This document shows, piece by piece, positions 20,235 through 30,412 of a stretch of 64,000 nucleotides of DNA. The stretch lies in assembly GCF_002135375.1 (NCBI RefSeq), contig NZ_NEGH01000007.1:130792-194791 (forward strand). The letters are read 5' to 3'. Numbering within the stretch: position 1 is the stretch's first letter; every line of letters starts with the position of its first letter. The stretch comes from Acinetobacter sp. ANC 4558. GTDB taxonomy: Bacteria; Pseudomonadota; Gammaproteobacteria; Pseudomonadales; Moraxellaceae. The position numbers and the translations under genes are program-made. The notes below the pieces were generated by a model. It saw only the letters and a list, made by a program, of their open reading frames with translations, did no database searches and was not told where the DNA came from.

Positions 20235-21092
20235 ATGACACCTGGTGCAATTATTCTGTTAGCCATTTTAGTTTTTGTTGGTGTGACTATTTTTAAAGGA
20301 GTTCGTCTTGTACCCCAAGGTTACTCATGGATTGTACAACGCTTAGGAAAATATCATCAAACGCTTAAACCTGGACTAAATTTCGTTATTCCTTATATTG
20401 ATGAAGTTGCTTATAAAGTTACTACTAAAGATATTGTATTAGATATTCCGTCTCAAGAAGTGATTACCCGCGATAATGCGGTTTTACTCATGAATGCTGT
20501 TGCCTATATCAATTTGACGACTCCTGAAAAGGCGGTCTATGGTATTGAAAACTATTCTTGGGCAATTCAAAATCTAGTTCAAACCGCATTACGTTCAATC
20601 GTGGGTGAAATGGATTTAGATGATGCACTTTCTTCACGTGATCATATCAAAGCAAAGCTAAAAGCTGCTATTTCTGATGATATTTCTGACTGGGGAATTA
20701 CACTTAAAACAGTTGAAATTCAAGATATTAAACCATCTCACACCATGCAAGCTGCAATGGAAGAACAAGCAGCAGCAGAACGTCAACGACGTGCAACTGT
20801 AACTAAAGCAGATGGTGAAAAACAAGCTGCGATTTTAGAAGCAGATGGACGTTTAGAAGCCTCTCGTCGTGATGCTGAAGCTCAAGTGGTCTTAGCTGAA
20901 TCTTCACAACGTGCAATTGAAATGGTGACTTCGGCTGTGGGGGACAAAGAAATCCCTGTCGCTTATCTATTAGGTGAACAGTATGTGAAAGCCATGCATG
21001 ATATGGCTAAATCAAATAATGCTAAAACCGTGGTTTTACCTGCAGATATATTAAATACCATTCGTGGCATCATGGGGCGTGGCGGTCACTGA
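20235..21092 (+). CDS. SPFH/stomatin-like membrane protein (QmcA type)
   Basis: A 285-residue stomatin/prohibitin-fold protein. It has an N-terminal membrane anchor (about residues 3-20), the SPFH domain (RLVPQGYSWIVQRLGKYHQ onward) and an alanine/glutamate-rich coiled coil near 175-235 (EEQAAAERQRRATVTKADGE). It is close to E. coli QmcA, which assembles in the inner membrane and interacts with FtsH. It forms a two-gene unit with the preceding nfeD and is followed by a terminator. Confidence 0.92.
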   Translation: MTPGAIILLAILVFVGVTIFKGVRLVPQGYSWIVQRLGKYHQTLKPGLNFVIPYIDEVAYKVTTKDIVLDIPSQEVITRDNAVLLMNAVAYINLTTPEKAVYGIENYSWAIQNLVQTALRSIVGEMDLDDALSSRDHIKAKLKAAISDDISDWGITLKTVEIQDIKPSHTMQAAMEEQAAAERQRRATVTKADGEKQAAILEADGRLEASRRDAEAQVVLAESSQRAIEMVTSAVGDKEIPVAYLLGEQYVKAMHDMAKSNNAKTVVLPADILNTIRGIMGRGGH

Positions 21093-21122
21093 ACTCCATA
21101 AAACCTAAATACCATTTATTAT

Positions 21123-21155
21123 AAAATAGACAGTATATTCACTGTCTATTTTATT
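21123..21155 (+). terminator. rho-independent terminator after the nfeD-SPFH pair
   Basis: AAAATAGACAGT (21123-21134) pairs perfectly with ACTGTCTATTTT (21141-21152) around a 6-nt loop, followed by ATTTTA. Confidence 0.8.
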
Positions 21156-21309
21156 TTATGCCTATAATTATGCATTTATTCTAAAATTGTGCTTAAATTC
21201 TGCTTTCAATGTTATTTTGGCTATTCAAACCACTTCATCAAGTTTGTTCTTCTTCACAAACATTAAAATTTAGGGGTTTATGTGCCATCTACTCACACAC
21301 GGATACCGT

Positions 21310-22803
21310 ATGAGCTTCCTAAACCCAACCTTAATTACATTTTTCTTTTATATTGTCGCCATGATCGTGATTGGTCTTCTGGCATATAGAGCAACTAGCA
21401 ACTTTTCAGATTACATTCTAGGCGGTCGTCGGTTAGGAAGCTTTGTGACAGCACTTTCAGCAGGTGCATCAGATATGAGTGGTTGGTTGCTTATGGGACT
21501 TCCTGGCGCCATCTTCTTATCTGGTCTTTCAGAGTCATGGATTGCTATCGGGTTGATTATTGGGGCATGGATTAACTGGTATCTTGTTGCTGGCCGTTTG
21601 CGTGTACATACTGAAGTTCAAAATAATGCACTCACCTTACCCGACTATTTTTCTAATCGATTTAATGACCATAAGAAAATATTACGTATTGTATCGTCAT
21701 GCGTTATTTTAATTTTCTTTGCAATTTATTGTGCTTCAGGTATGGTCGCAGGCGCACGACTTTTTGAAAGCATGTTCGAGATGTCATACAGCACGGCGCT
21801 TTGGATCAGTGCAATTGCAACAATTAGTTATGTCTTTATTGGCGGCTTCTTAGCTGTGAGTTGGACAGATACCATTCAAGCGGGTTTAATGATTTTTGCT
21901 TTATTATTAACCCCGATTGTTGCATTACTATCATTTTCTGACTTATCTCAGCTTTCAATTGCCTTAGACGTAGCTCGCCCACAAGCCACTGAACTTATGG
22001 GAAACTTAAGTTTCATTGCTATTATCTCATTATTAGCATGGGGATTAGGTTATTTTGGTCAACCTCATATTCTTGTACGATTTATGGCTGCAGATTCTGT
22101 AAAATCTATTCCAAATGCGCGTCGTATTGGTATGGCTTGGATGATTTTATGCTTAGTCGGTGCTGTTGCTGCCGGTTTTATTGGGATTGCCTATTTTCAA
22201 CAGCATCCAGAGCTCGCTGGCATTGTCAATGCTAATCCTGAAACTGTCTTTATGGAACTTACAAAAGTTCTGTTTAATCCTTGGGTTGCAGGTATTGTTC
22301 TCGCGGGTATTTTAGCTGCCGTAATGAGCACACTCAGCTGTCAACTTTTAGTCTGCTCTAGTACATTAACAGAAGATTTCTATAAAACCTTTTTACGTAA
22401 AAATGCGTCTCAAAAAGAACTCGTTTGGGTTGGCAGACTCATGGTTTTGCTCATTTCTATACTTGCAATTTTCTTAGCTTCCAATCCAAATTCTAAAGTT
22501 CTTGGCTTAGTCGCTTATGCATGGGCTGGATTTGGTGCAGCATTTGGTCCTTTAATTATCCTTTCATTATTTTGGAAACGCATGACATTGAATGGAGCAA
22601 TTATTGGAATGTTAGTCGGTGCTATCGTTGTGATTTTCTGGAAAAATTTCTTTGCAGATACAGGACTTTATGAGATTGTTCCAGGCTTTATTCTTTCATT
22701 CCTTAGCATCATTGTGATTAGTTTATTAGGAAAACCACCAACTCAAGATATGACGGAACGTTTTCATCAAGCAGATCAATTGTATAAAGAACACATAAAA
22801 TAA
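21310..22803 (+). CDS. putP: sodium/proline symporter PutP
   Basis: Sodium:solute symporter (SSS family) that imports proline with Na+. It has 497 residues from ATG 21310 (MSFLNPTLITF), which matches the length and register of E. coli PutP. An in-frame ATG at 21280 with an AGGGG just ahead would add 10 residues and cannot be excluded. About 13 membrane helices are visible. Family motifs are present (SAGASDMSGWLLMGLPGA near the N-terminus, GYFGQPHILVRFMA in the middle). No putA lies nearby, so the proline role rests on family similarity. Confidence 0.92.
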   Translation: MSFLNPTLITFFFYIVAMIVIGLLAYRATSNFSDYILGGRRLGSFVTALSAGASDMSGWLLMGLPGAIFLSGLSESWIAIGLIIGAWINWYLVAGRLRVHTEVQNNALTLPDYFSNRFNDHKKILRIVSSCVILIFFAIYCASGMVAGARLFESMFEMSYSTALWISAIATISYVFIGGFLAVSWTDTIQAGLMIFALLLTPIVALLSFSDLSQLSIALDVARPQATELMGNLSFIAIISLLAWGLGYFGQPHILVRFMAADSVKSIPNARRIGMAWMILCLVGAVAAGFIGIAYFQQHPELAGIVNANPETVFMELTKVLFNPWVAGIVLAGILAAVMSTLSCQLLVCSSTLTEDFYKTFLRKNASQKELVWVGRLMVLLISILAIFLASNPNSKVLGLVAYAWAGFGAAFGPLIILSLFWKRMTLNGAIIGMLVGAIVVIFWKNFFADTGLYEIVPGFILSFLSIIVISLLGKPPTQDMTERFHQADQLYKEHIK

Positions 22804-22815
22804 AATCTGTTTCAA

Positions 22816-22854
22816 TTGATAAAAAGAAGCATCATACATGCTCCTTTTTATCAA
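22816..22854. terminator. bidirectional terminator between putP and bfmS
   Basis: TTGATAAAAAG (22816-22826) pairs with CTTTTTATCAA (22844-22854), and an inner GCAT/ATGC pair closes the loop. It serves convergent genes. Confidence 0.75.
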
Positions 22855-22865
22855 TTTATATCTTA

Positions 22866-24512
22866 TTACTTAAACGTACTTTTCTTTTTATTCTTGAATC
22901 GTCTTGCAGGCCAAGTCATCGTAAATCTTGCGCCACCTAAATCTGGACTTTCATCTACTGCAATGTTTCCACCAAACCAATAAGCAATACGGCTAACAAT
23001 AGAAAGTCCTAGACCATAACCACCCGATGCTCGTGTACGGCTCCCATCTAAGCGTGCAAAGGCTTCGAATACACGGCCTCTATCTTCTTCAGGAATACCA
23101 CAACCATCGTCTTCAACACAAATATATGCTAAACCTTGGTCATTAATACCACCTCGAATCAGAACTTTATGATCACAATAACGAACCGCATTGCCCACTA
23201 AATTTTGTACAACACGATGTAAATAACGATATTCCGCATCCACCTCTAAAGTAGCGGGAGGTGCATCTAAAATAATTTCTTTTTGAGTCTTTAAAGCTTC
23301 TGTTTCATGTACAACTTGATCTAGAACTTCAGCCAATACAACGCGTTCAAAATCAAATGATGGCGTCCCTTGCTCCAGTTTTGCATACGTCATAATTTCA
23401 TCAATCAAATTATTCAGTGCTTCAATATCTTTATCGATTTGCTCAACTTGATGTAATCGATCAAAATAATTCTCTTCTTCTGCCAGCATTTCCATGCCAA
23501 ATCGAATACGTGCAACAGGTGTTCTTAATTCATGCGAAACTGCACGCATCAATTCTCTTTGTGCTTCAATCAAACGCTGTATATGATCAGACATACTATT
23601 ATAGCTAGATGCTAATCCTGCCATTTCATCAGCACCACTGACTGGTAATCTTAGACTTAAATCTCCAGATTTCATTCGATTTAACGCATAATTTACTTCA
23701 CGTAATTTTCGTTGAATTGGTACCAATAAACCATAAATACCCAAGCTCAAAACAAATAAACTCAGCAAGGTTACCCCTGCTGCAAGAGAAAATGGCATCC
23801 AATTAAAAACTGGAATCGGTCCTATAACTAAAACTTGACGTGGAAATTTAGGTTTAGGTGATAAAATCGTAATAGTCGTACCATTTTCACTGGTACTATC
23901 TCGATATAAAACAATACTATTATGATCTAATAAAATACGACTGGTTTGTTCTGAATCTAAATTTAATTCTAGAATGTTTTTTATATCAACTTTATATCTA
24001 AAATATTTTTGAATTTTTGCTAATGTTTCTTTTTCTTGCCCTGGATAATAAGCCAAATAATCCCAAATAAAGGTTGGAATTGCACGCATCTGACGCTCAT
24101 CCAAATCCTCGACTTTAACACTCATATACAACAGGTGATTGGGATCCCCTTTGATTCCCATCACAATATAAGCCGTTTGGTTTTGGGCATCATATCGAAT
24201 AACAGCTTGCAAATTTGCCAATCGCTGTTTTTCTGTACGGGTTAAATCAACTTTACTAGTTTCTAGATAATAAATAGGCGCATCTATTAATGCAGATGCA
24301 TCAGAAATCCAATCCAGTTTATCTTGATGAGTGGGCTGTCTAGCAACCCCCTCACTGATTACATATGAAATACCATCAGTTAAAGATTGGCGATATTCCT
24401 GCACACGATTATAGTTTACAATTTGAACAAATAGATATCCAAATAATGCCACTAACACCACTAATATGACTAAGCCGCCATAAATACGCAAGAATATGCT
24501 TTGCTTAAACAC
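22866..24512 (-). CDS. bfmS: two-component sensor histidine kinase BfmS
   Basis: Membrane sensor kinase of 548 residues, partner of BfmR. In Acinetobacter this pair controls envelope properties, capsule, pili and biofilm. There are two membrane segments (about residues 9-30 and 235-260) around a long periplasmic sensor domain. A HAMP domain follows (about 262-315), then the H-box AVSHELRTPVAR with His327, N box NLVGNAVRYCD, G1 EDDGCGIPEEDRG and G2 GYGLGLSIVSR. It resembles RstB. It lies 34 bp downstream of bfmR on the same strand. No damage is seen. Confidence 0.93.
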   Translation of the reverse strand: MFKQSIFLRIYGGLVILVVLVALFGYLFVQIVNYNRVQEYRQSLTDGISYVISEGVARQPTHQDKLDWISDASALIDAPIYYLETSKVDLTRTEKQRLANLQAVIRYDAQNQTAYIVMGIKGDPNHLLYMSVKVEDLDERQMRAIPTFIWDYLAYYPGQEKETLAKIQKYFRYKVDIKNILELNLDSEQTSRILLDHNSIVLYRDSTSENGTTITILSPKPKFPRQVLVIGPIPVFNWMPFSLAAGVTLLSLFVLSLGIYGLLVPIQRKLREVNYALNRMKSGDLSLRLPVSGADEMAGLASSYNSMSDHIQRLIEAQRELMRAVSHELRTPVARIRFGMEMLAEEENYFDRLHQVEQIDKDIEALNNLIDEIMTYAKLEQGTPSFDFERVVLAEVLDQVVHETEALKTQKEIILDAPPATLEVDAEYRYLHRVVQNLVGNAVRYCDHKVLIRGGINDQGLAYICVEDDGCGIPEEDRGRVFEAFARLDGSRTRASGGYGLGLSIVSRIAYWFGGNIAVDESPDLGGARFTMTWPARRFKNKKKSTFK

Positions 24513-24546
24513 GAATCGTCCTTATTAGTAGGCTTTATATTGCAAA

Positions 24547-25263
24547 CTAGATACCATTGGTTTCTTTAACAAATAAATAACCTTTACTACGTACCGTTTT
24601 AATACGTTTCGGATTTTCTGGATCATCGCCAATTTTTGGACGAATTCGTGAAATACGAACATCAATAGAGCGATCTTGCCCGTCGTATTCAATTCCTCTT
24701 AGACGCTCAAAAATATCTTCTCGTGACAAAATACGACCCGCATTCGAGGCTAAAAGCCATAATAAATCATATTCAGCACTGGTAAAATCAACTAAATCTC
24801 CATTTAATGTGACTGATCGACCACCGTTATCAATCACTAAATCATCAAATTCAATACGTTGAGATACTTCATCATCTGGTGCTTTGTCTGTACGGCGTAA
24901 TAATGCTCGAATACGGGCAAGTAATACACGAGGTTGAACGGGTTTCGCAACGTAATCATCTGCTCCCATTTCTAATCCTAGTACTTGATCCATATCTTCA
25001 GTACGTGCTGTTAACATCAAAATAGGTTGATGATAATGTGGTCTAACTTCTCTACAAATCGTTAAACCATCAGCACCTGGAAGCATCACATCTAACACGA
25101 CTAAGTCAGGTTGCTCTGCAATAATACGGCGAATTGCACGATTTCCGTCTGGCTCAACCCCCACTTCAAGCCCATTACGGATTAAATATTCTTGAGTTAA
25201 ACGTGCTAAACGCTCATCATCCTCAACAATTAAAATTTTAGGTAACTTTTCTTCTTGGCTCAT
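24547..25263 (-). CDS. bfmR: two-component response regulator BfmR
   Basis: OmpR-class regulator (RstA-like) of 238 residues. The acidic pair is Asp15-Asp16 (IVEDDERLA), the phosphorylation site Asp58 (LVVLDVMLPGADG), and the conserved Lys is in VAKPVQPR. The winged helix ends in TVRSKGYLFV. It is first in the bfmRS operon and divergent from nrdA, with a 556-bp gap. The sequence is strongly BfmR-like. Confidence 0.94.
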   Translation of the reverse strand: MSQEEKLPKILIVEDDERLARLTQEYLIRNGLEVGVEPDGNRAIRRIIAEQPDLVVLDVMLPGADGLTICREVRPHYHQPILMLTARTEDMDQVLGLEMGADDYVAKPVQPRVLLARIRALLRRTDKAPDDEVSQRIEFDDLVIDNGGRSVTLNGDLVDFTSAEYDLLWLLASNAGRILSREDIFERLRGIEYDGQDRSIDVRISRIRPKIGDDPENPKRIKTVRSKGYLFVKETNGI

Positions 25264-25819
25264 TCAAACGCCCCTTTATATTCATCTTTATGTATTCTTT
25301 AAAAATCCAAAAGATACACCCAAATAATAATTCCAATATACACAGGTTTACATTGTAAACAAGATTCTATTATCTAAAGTTATACACCATCGTAGTATTT
25401 TGTAATATTTTGGCGAAACCTTGATGATTTAGATGGAGCTTATCTTATTTTCTCTAAATATATCGTTACAATTTTATAAAACATATGAAAAGCTTAGCAC
25501 TTGGTTAGAAACTGTTAGATCAAATGCATTGTTTTAAGTTATCCACATATTTATCTATAAGCACTTAATTCTGAGTTTGCTATGCTATATCCTTACCGCA
25601 TAAGGTCTCTACAAAATTTATCGAAAGTTGTTTTTTTTTGAAAGAAAAATAATAAAATGTCAATATTGATATACACGAAATTTTCCCGTATCTTGTGCCT
25701 AATTCCTAATTAAACCACTAAGTCTTGTGTTTTGGTCTTCTAATTCTGTGGTTCTTTTTTCACCCAGTTTTATAGTCGATTAACATAATAATAGACGACA
25801 AAATGGAGCTATTCTGACA
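25264..25819. other. intergenic region upstream of nrdA and bfmR
   Basis: 556 bp without a gene. It should hold the divergent bfmR and nrdA promoters. It contains a perfect DnaA box at 25541-25549. The rest is AT-rich with short A/T tracts, and no clear NrdR box pair was found by eye. Confidence 0.6.
25541..25549 (+). promoter_or_regulatory. consensus DnaA box upstream of nrdA
   Basis: TTATCCACA matches the consensus TTATNCACA exactly, about 270 bp before nrdA. In E. coli, DnaA binding near the nrdAB promoter links dNTP synthesis to replication, so a similar role is plausible but unproven. Confidence 0.5.
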
Positions 25820-28651
25820 ATGAGCCTAATCACATCCACACCTGGTAAAATTCAGGTGATCAAACGTACTGGGGACGTTGCTATTTTCGATGCAGAAAAA
25901 ATTTCTGTGGCTATCGGAAAAGCATTTTTGGCTGTTGAGGGTCAACAAAGTGCAGACTCTAGCCGCATTCATGATCGTATTTCTCAACTTACCGAGATGG
26001 TATTGAATACATTTCATCGTCGTCTACCTTCAGGTGGAACGATCCATATTGAAGAGATTCAAGATCAAGTTGAACTTGCACTTATGCGCACAGGCGAACA
26101 AAAAGTTGCTCGTGCTTATGTTATTTACCGTGAGCAACGTTCTGAAGCGCGTAAACAAACTGGTGCAAATCATCATCCAACATTACAAATTACAGACATT
26201 AATGGTCAACTCAAACCACTTGATCTAAGTCAATTAGAAGCAACCATTACTAAAGCTGCTGAAGACTTAGAAGGTATTGATGTTAAAGCGATTATCGATG
26301 AAACCGTTAAAAACTTATATAACGGTGTAAAAGAATCTGATATTTCGACCACCATGACGATGGCAACACGTACACGTATTGAACAAGAACCAAATTATAC
26401 TTATGTGACTGCACGTTTACTTTGTAATGACCTTGTTACAACAGGTTTAGAGTTTTTAGGTTTAGCGAAAGATACGCATGAAGGCGATGCCTTAGAAACC
26501 TTCTTAAAAAGAGGAATTGAATTAGAACTCATTTCTCCTGAATTATTGAATTTTGATCTTGCTAAATTAGCAGCTGCAATTCAACCAGAGCGTTCTAATC
26601 AATTTACATACTTAGGTCTACAAACATTATTCGATCGTTACTTTATCCACTCGGATGGTATCCGTTTTGAATTACCGCAGCTTTTCTTCATGCGTGTTTC
26701 TATGGGTCTTTCGCTCAATGAAGAAAACCGCGAAGAACGTGCAATTGAATTTTATAATTTATTATCTAGTTTCGATTACATGGCATCTACGCCAACTTTA
26801 TTTAATGCAGGCACATTACGTCCACAGTTATCAAGCTGTTATTTAACGACCATTGCCGATGATCTATATAATATTTATGGTTCTATGCGTGACAATGCCC
26901 TACTTTCTAAATGGGCTGGTGGTTTAGGTAATGACTGGACGCCTGTTCGTGCATTGAACTCTTATATCAAAGGCACAAATGGCAAATCTCAAGGGGTTGT
27001 TCCTTTTCTTAAAGTTGCCAATGATACAGCCGTTGCAGTTAACCAAGGTGGTAAACGTAAAGGTGCAGTTTGTGCTTACTTAGAAACTTGGCACTTAGAT
27101 GTTGAAGAGTTCCTTGAGCTTCGTAAAAACACAGGTGATGACCGTCGTCGTACACATGATATGAATACAGCAAACTGGGTTCCAGATTTGTTTATGCAAC
27201 GTGTATTTGAAGATGCTGAATGGACCTTATTTACACCATCTGAAACACCAGATCTTCATGACTTAATAGGTTTAGAATTCGCTGAGCGTTATGCATATTA
27301 TGAAGGTGTGGCGAAAGAACAAAACATGTTACATAAGAAAGTTCGTGCTAAAGATTTATGGCGCAAAATGCTTTCTATGTTATTCGAAACAGGTCATCCT
27401 TGGATTACCTTCAAAGATGTTTGTAATTTACGTTCACCACAGCAACACGTTGGTGTGGTTCACTCCTCTAACCTATGTACAGAAATTACCTTAAATACCA
27501 ATCAAGATGAGATTGCCGTATGTAACTTGGGTTCAATTAACCTTGTGCAACATGTTAAAGGTGGTGTACTTAATCGTGAGAAACTTGCACGTACTGTTAA
27601 AACAGCTGTTCGTATGCTCGACAACGTCATTGATATTAACTATTACGCTGTTCCGCAAGCACGTCACTCAAACTTAAAGCATCGTCCAGTTGGGATGGGC
27701 ATCATGGGCTTCCAAGATGCACTTTATGAAATGGGCATGGCTTATGGTTCAGATGCAGCTGTTGAATTTGCAGATGAATCAATGGAAGTGATTAGCTATT
27801 ATGCGATTCAAACGTCAAGTGATTTAGCAATTGAACGTGGTGCTTATGAAACATTTAAAGGCTCACTGTGGGATCAGGGTATTTTACCGATTGACTCTTT
27901 AGATTTAGTTGCGAAAACACGTCCAGAACGTATGTATGAAGTGGATCGTACTCAACGTTTAGACTGGGATACTTTACGTGCTAAAGTTCAAAAAGATGGT
28001 ATGCGTAACTCAAATGTCATGGCAATTGCACCGACTGCAACCATTTCAAATATTTGTGGTGTATCTCAATCTATTGAGCCAACCTTCCAAAACTTGTATG
28101 TGAAATCAAACCTGTCTGGTGAGTTTACTGTAATTAACCCATACCTTGTACGTGCATTAAAAGAACGTGGTCTTTGGGATGCAGTAATGGTCAATGATCT
28201 AAAACACTTTGAAGGTTCTGTACAAAAAATTGCGCGTATTCCTGAAGAATTAAAAGCAATTTTCGCAACAGCCTTTGAAGTTGAACCACGTTGGATTGTT
28301 GATGCTGCATCACGTCGTCAAAAATGGATTGATCAAGCACAATCACTGAACTTATACATTGCTGGTGCAAATGGTAAGAAGCTTGATATTACCTATAAAA
28401 TGGCTTGGTTACGTGGTCTTAAAACAACGTATTACCTTCGTGCATTAGGTGCAACATCTGCTGAGAAATCAACGATTAACACAGGCACTTTAAATGCAGT
28501 GAAAGCAACGACAGTCGCTGCACCTATAGCAACGGCAATTGTACCTGAAGTGAAAGTAGCAGCACCTATTGAAGAAGAAGGTTTTTCACAAGCAGCACCT
28601 GTACCAGAAGCATGTTCTATTGATAATCCAGACTGTGAAGCTTGCCAATAA
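25820..28651 (+). CDS. nrdA: ribonucleoside-diphosphate reductase subunit alpha (class Ia)
   Basis: Large catalytic subunit that reduces ribonucleoside diphosphates to deoxy forms for DNA synthesis. It has 943 residues. N-terminal ATP-cone sequence is recognisable (IQVIKRTGDVAIFDAEKI), and a second cone-like stretch follows near residues 120-210, so it is longer than E. coli NrdA (761). Active-site segments SSCYLTTIAD, NLCTEITL and CNLGSINL are present. The C-terminal redox pair is Cys939-x2-Cys942 (CEAC). The small subunit nrdB follows after a short membrane ORF. The upstream region has a DnaA box. Confidence 0.97.
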   Translation: MSLITSTPGKIQVIKRTGDVAIFDAEKISVAIGKAFLAVEGQQSADSSRIHDRISQLTEMVLNTFHRRLPSGGTIHIEEIQDQVELALMRTGEQKVARAYVIYREQRSEARKQTGANHHPTLQITDINGQLKPLDLSQLEATITKAAEDLEGIDVKAIIDETVKNLYNGVKESDISTTMTMATRTRIEQEPNYTYVTARLLCNDLVTTGLEFLGLAKDTHEGDALETFLKRGIELELISPELLNFDLAKLAAAIQPERSNQFTYLGLQTLFDRYFIHSDGIRFELPQLFFMRVSMGLSLNEENREERAIEFYNLLSSFDYMASTPTLFNAGTLRPQLSSCYLTTIADDLYNIYGSMRDNALLSKWAGGLGNDWTPVRALNSYIKGTNGKSQGVVPFLKVANDTAVAVNQGGKRKGAVCAYLETWHLDVEEFLELRKNTGDDRRRTHDMNTANWVPDLFMQRVFEDAEWTLFTPSETPDLHDLIGLEFAERYAYYEGVAKEQNMLHKKVRAKDLWRKMLSMLFETGHPWITFKDVCNLRSPQQHVGVVHSSNLCTEITLNTNQDEIAVCNLGSINLVQHVKGGVLNREKLARTVKTAVRMLDNVIDINYYAVPQARHSNLKHRPVGMGIMGFQDALYEMGMAYGSDAAVEFADESMEVISYYAIQTSSDLAIERGAYETFKGSLWDQGILPIDSLDLVAKTRPERMYEVDRTQRLDWDTLRAKVQKDGMRNSNVMAIAPTATISNICGVSQSIEPTFQNLYVKSNLSGEFTVINPYLVRALKERGLWDAVMVNDLKHFEGSVQKIARIPEELKAIFATAFEVEPRWIVDAASRRQKWIDQAQSLNLYIAGANGKKLDITYKMAWLRGLKTTYYLRALGATSAEKSTINTGTLNAVKATTVAAPIATAIVPEVKVAAPIEEEGFSQAAPVPEACSIDNPDCEACQ

Positions 28652-28752
28652 TTGGTGAGCCTCTCAAAATTATTCCCATCTGAAGATGTTATTCTTCAAC
28701 GTTTTTGAAAAAATGGAAATAATTTAAAAATCGATAACAAAGGATAATCACC

Positions 28753-28917
28753 ATGATGCATATGACACATAACTACATGTTAGGACTAGCAGCCTTGGTC
28801 ATTTCCTTTGTTGTATTATTCTACGTACCAATTGCTTATTTTTGGATTAAAGTAAATAAACAACAGCGTAATCAAAATAAGTCTTGTGGATCAAAAAATT
28901 CTATTGAACAAAAATAG
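28753..28917 (+). CDS. small single-span membrane protein between nrdA and nrdB
   Basis: A 54-residue ORF starting MMHMTHNYML with an AAGGAT ribosome site 7 nt ahead. One hydrophobic helix spans about residues 9-32 (GLAALVISFVVLFYVPIAYF is its core). A polar, lysine/asparagine-rich tail follows, with one cysteine. It lies between nrdA (101 bp after its stop) and nrdB (114 bp before) on the same strand, so it is probably co-transcribed. Function is unknown. Its good ribosome site and clean membrane profile favour a real gene. Confidence 0.65.
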   Translation: MMHMTHNYMLGLAALVISFVVLFYVPIAYFWIKVNKQQRNQNKSCGSKNSIEQK

Positions 28918-28969
28918 AACTTTCATCGGTAAAACTTAATTTTGCTTACACAATTTAAGCGTATAGTAA

Positions 28970-28993
28970 GACATCTAAGCGAAGCTAGATGTC
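28970..28993 (+). promoter_or_regulatory. hairpin in the nrdB leader
   Basis: GACATCTA (28970-28977) pairs perfectly with TAGATGTC (28986-28993), and inner GC/GC pairs leave a GAA loop. No T-tract follows, so this is not an obvious terminator. It could be an mRNA processing or stability element between the small ORF and nrdB. Confidence 0.4.
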
Positions 28994-29031
28994 GATATAA
29001 AAGATATAAAGCAACGTAGAGAGAATTTATT

Positions 29032-30315
29032 ATGTCTATCCTAAGTTGGGACGATTTCGAAGATGATTCGCAAAAACCAGCTGCACCATCACAGCAGTCT
29101 GCGCCCGTCGAGCCGCAAAAAGCGACTCACACGCAAGTGGTATCTGATACAAACCAGTCACAGAAGAATGTGGCAACTGCACAACCCACTCCAACCAGTG
29201 GAAATCGAGCAACAGATTCAACCGATTCATTGGCAAGAGCATCTGCTTCCCTAAGCCAATTAGATGTTGCACCTGGTCTTGAAGAATTAGAAATGGGTGC
29301 ACAGCGTGTACAAGTTGATGATAAAGCAATGATCAACTGCCGTGCTGACTTAAATCAATTGGTACCATTTAAATATGAATGGGCTTGGCAGAAATATCTA
29401 GACGGTTGTGCAAACCATTGGATGCCTCAAGAAATTAACATGACCCATGACATTGCGTTATGGAGATCTGAAAGTGGCTTGACTGAAGATGAACGTACCA
29501 TTGTCATGCGTTCTTTAGGGTTTTTCTCCACTGCCGATTCTTTGGTTGCGAATAACTTAGTATTAGCAATTTATCGTCATATTACCAATCCTGAATGCCG
29601 TCAATATATTCTTCGTCAATCGTTTGAAGAAGCTATTCATACGCATGCCTATCAATATTGTATTGAATCTTTAGGTATGGATGAAGGCGAAGTCTTCAAT
29701 ATGTATCGTGAAGTTCCATCTGTTGCACGTAAAGCAGCATGGGGCTTAAAATATACGCAATCTTTAAGTGATCCGACCTTTAAAACAGGCACACCAGAAA
29801 CTGATCAAATTTTACTTCGTAACTTGATCGCTTTCTATTGTGTACTTGAAGGTATTTTCTTCTACTGTGGATTTACTCAAATCTTATCGATGGGTCGTCG
29901 TAATAAAATGAATGGTGTTGCAGAGCAATTCCAATACATTTTACGTGATGAATCTATGCATTTGAACTTTGGTATCGATATGATTAACCAAATCAAAATT
30001 GAGAACCCTCATCTTTGGACTGCTGAATTCCAAGAAGAAATTATTCAAATGATTCTTGAAGGGACAATGCTTGAGATTGAATATGCACGTGACACAATGC
30101 CACGTGGCGTATTGGGTATGAATGCAGGCATGATGGAAGAATATTTGAAATTCATCTGCAACCGTCGTTTAAGTCAATTAGGTTTACCAGAACAATTTGC
30201 TGGTGCAACCAATCCATTCCAGTGGATGTCAGAAATGATGGATTTACGTAAAGAGAAGAATTTCTTCGAAACACGTGTAACCGATTACCAAACAGGTGGT
30301 GCGTTAAGCTGGTAA
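29032..30315 (+). CDS. nrdB: ribonucleoside-diphosphate reductase subunit beta (class Ia)
   Basis: Radical-generating small subunit of ribonucleotide reductase with a di-iron centre and stable tyrosyl radical. It has 427 residues. The iron ligands and radical Tyr are in [11 protein letters not shown]: Glu200, His203 and Tyr207. A second ligand set is in [11 protein letters not shown]. coli NrdB is 376 residues. The extra length is an N-terminal low-complexity region of about 60-70 residues rich in Gln, Ser, Thr and Ala, after a conserved opening [12 protein letters not shown]. The strong AGAGAG ribosome site precedes the ATG. A terminator follows at 30383. Confidence 0.96.
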   Translation: MSILSWDDFEDDSQKPAAPSQQSAPVEPQKATHTQVVSDTNQSQKNVATAQPTPTSGNRATDSTDSLARASASLSQLDVAPGLEELEMGAQRVQVDDKAMINCRADLNQLVPFKYEWAWQKYLDGCANHWMPQEINMTHDIALWRSESGLTEDERTIVMRSLGFFSTADSLVANNLVLAIYRHITNPECRQYILRQSFEEAIHTHAYQYCIESLGMDEGEVFNMYREVPSVARKAAWGLKYTQSLSDPTFKTGTPETDQILLRNLIAFYCVLEGIFFYCGFTQILSMGRRNKMNGVAEQFQYILRDESMHLNFGIDMINQIKIENPHLWTAEFQEEIIQMILEGTMLEIEYARDTMPRGVLGMNAGMMEEYLKFICNRRLSQLGLPEQFAGATNPFQWMSEMMDLRKEKNFFETRVTDYQTGGALSW

Positions 30316-30382
30316 GCAATACGCGTCACCGTAAGACGACATATAAGTTTTCCTTAGCGACAAATGAAATTTCCTTGAAATA

Positions 30383-30412
30383 AAAAATAGAGCCATTAGG
30401 CTCTATTTTTTA
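30383..30412 (+). terminator. rho-independent terminator after nrdB
   Basis: AAAAATAGAGCC (30383-30394), loop ATTA, GGCTCTATTTTT (30399-30410): a perfect 12-bp stem running into a T-tract. Confidence 0.9.
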
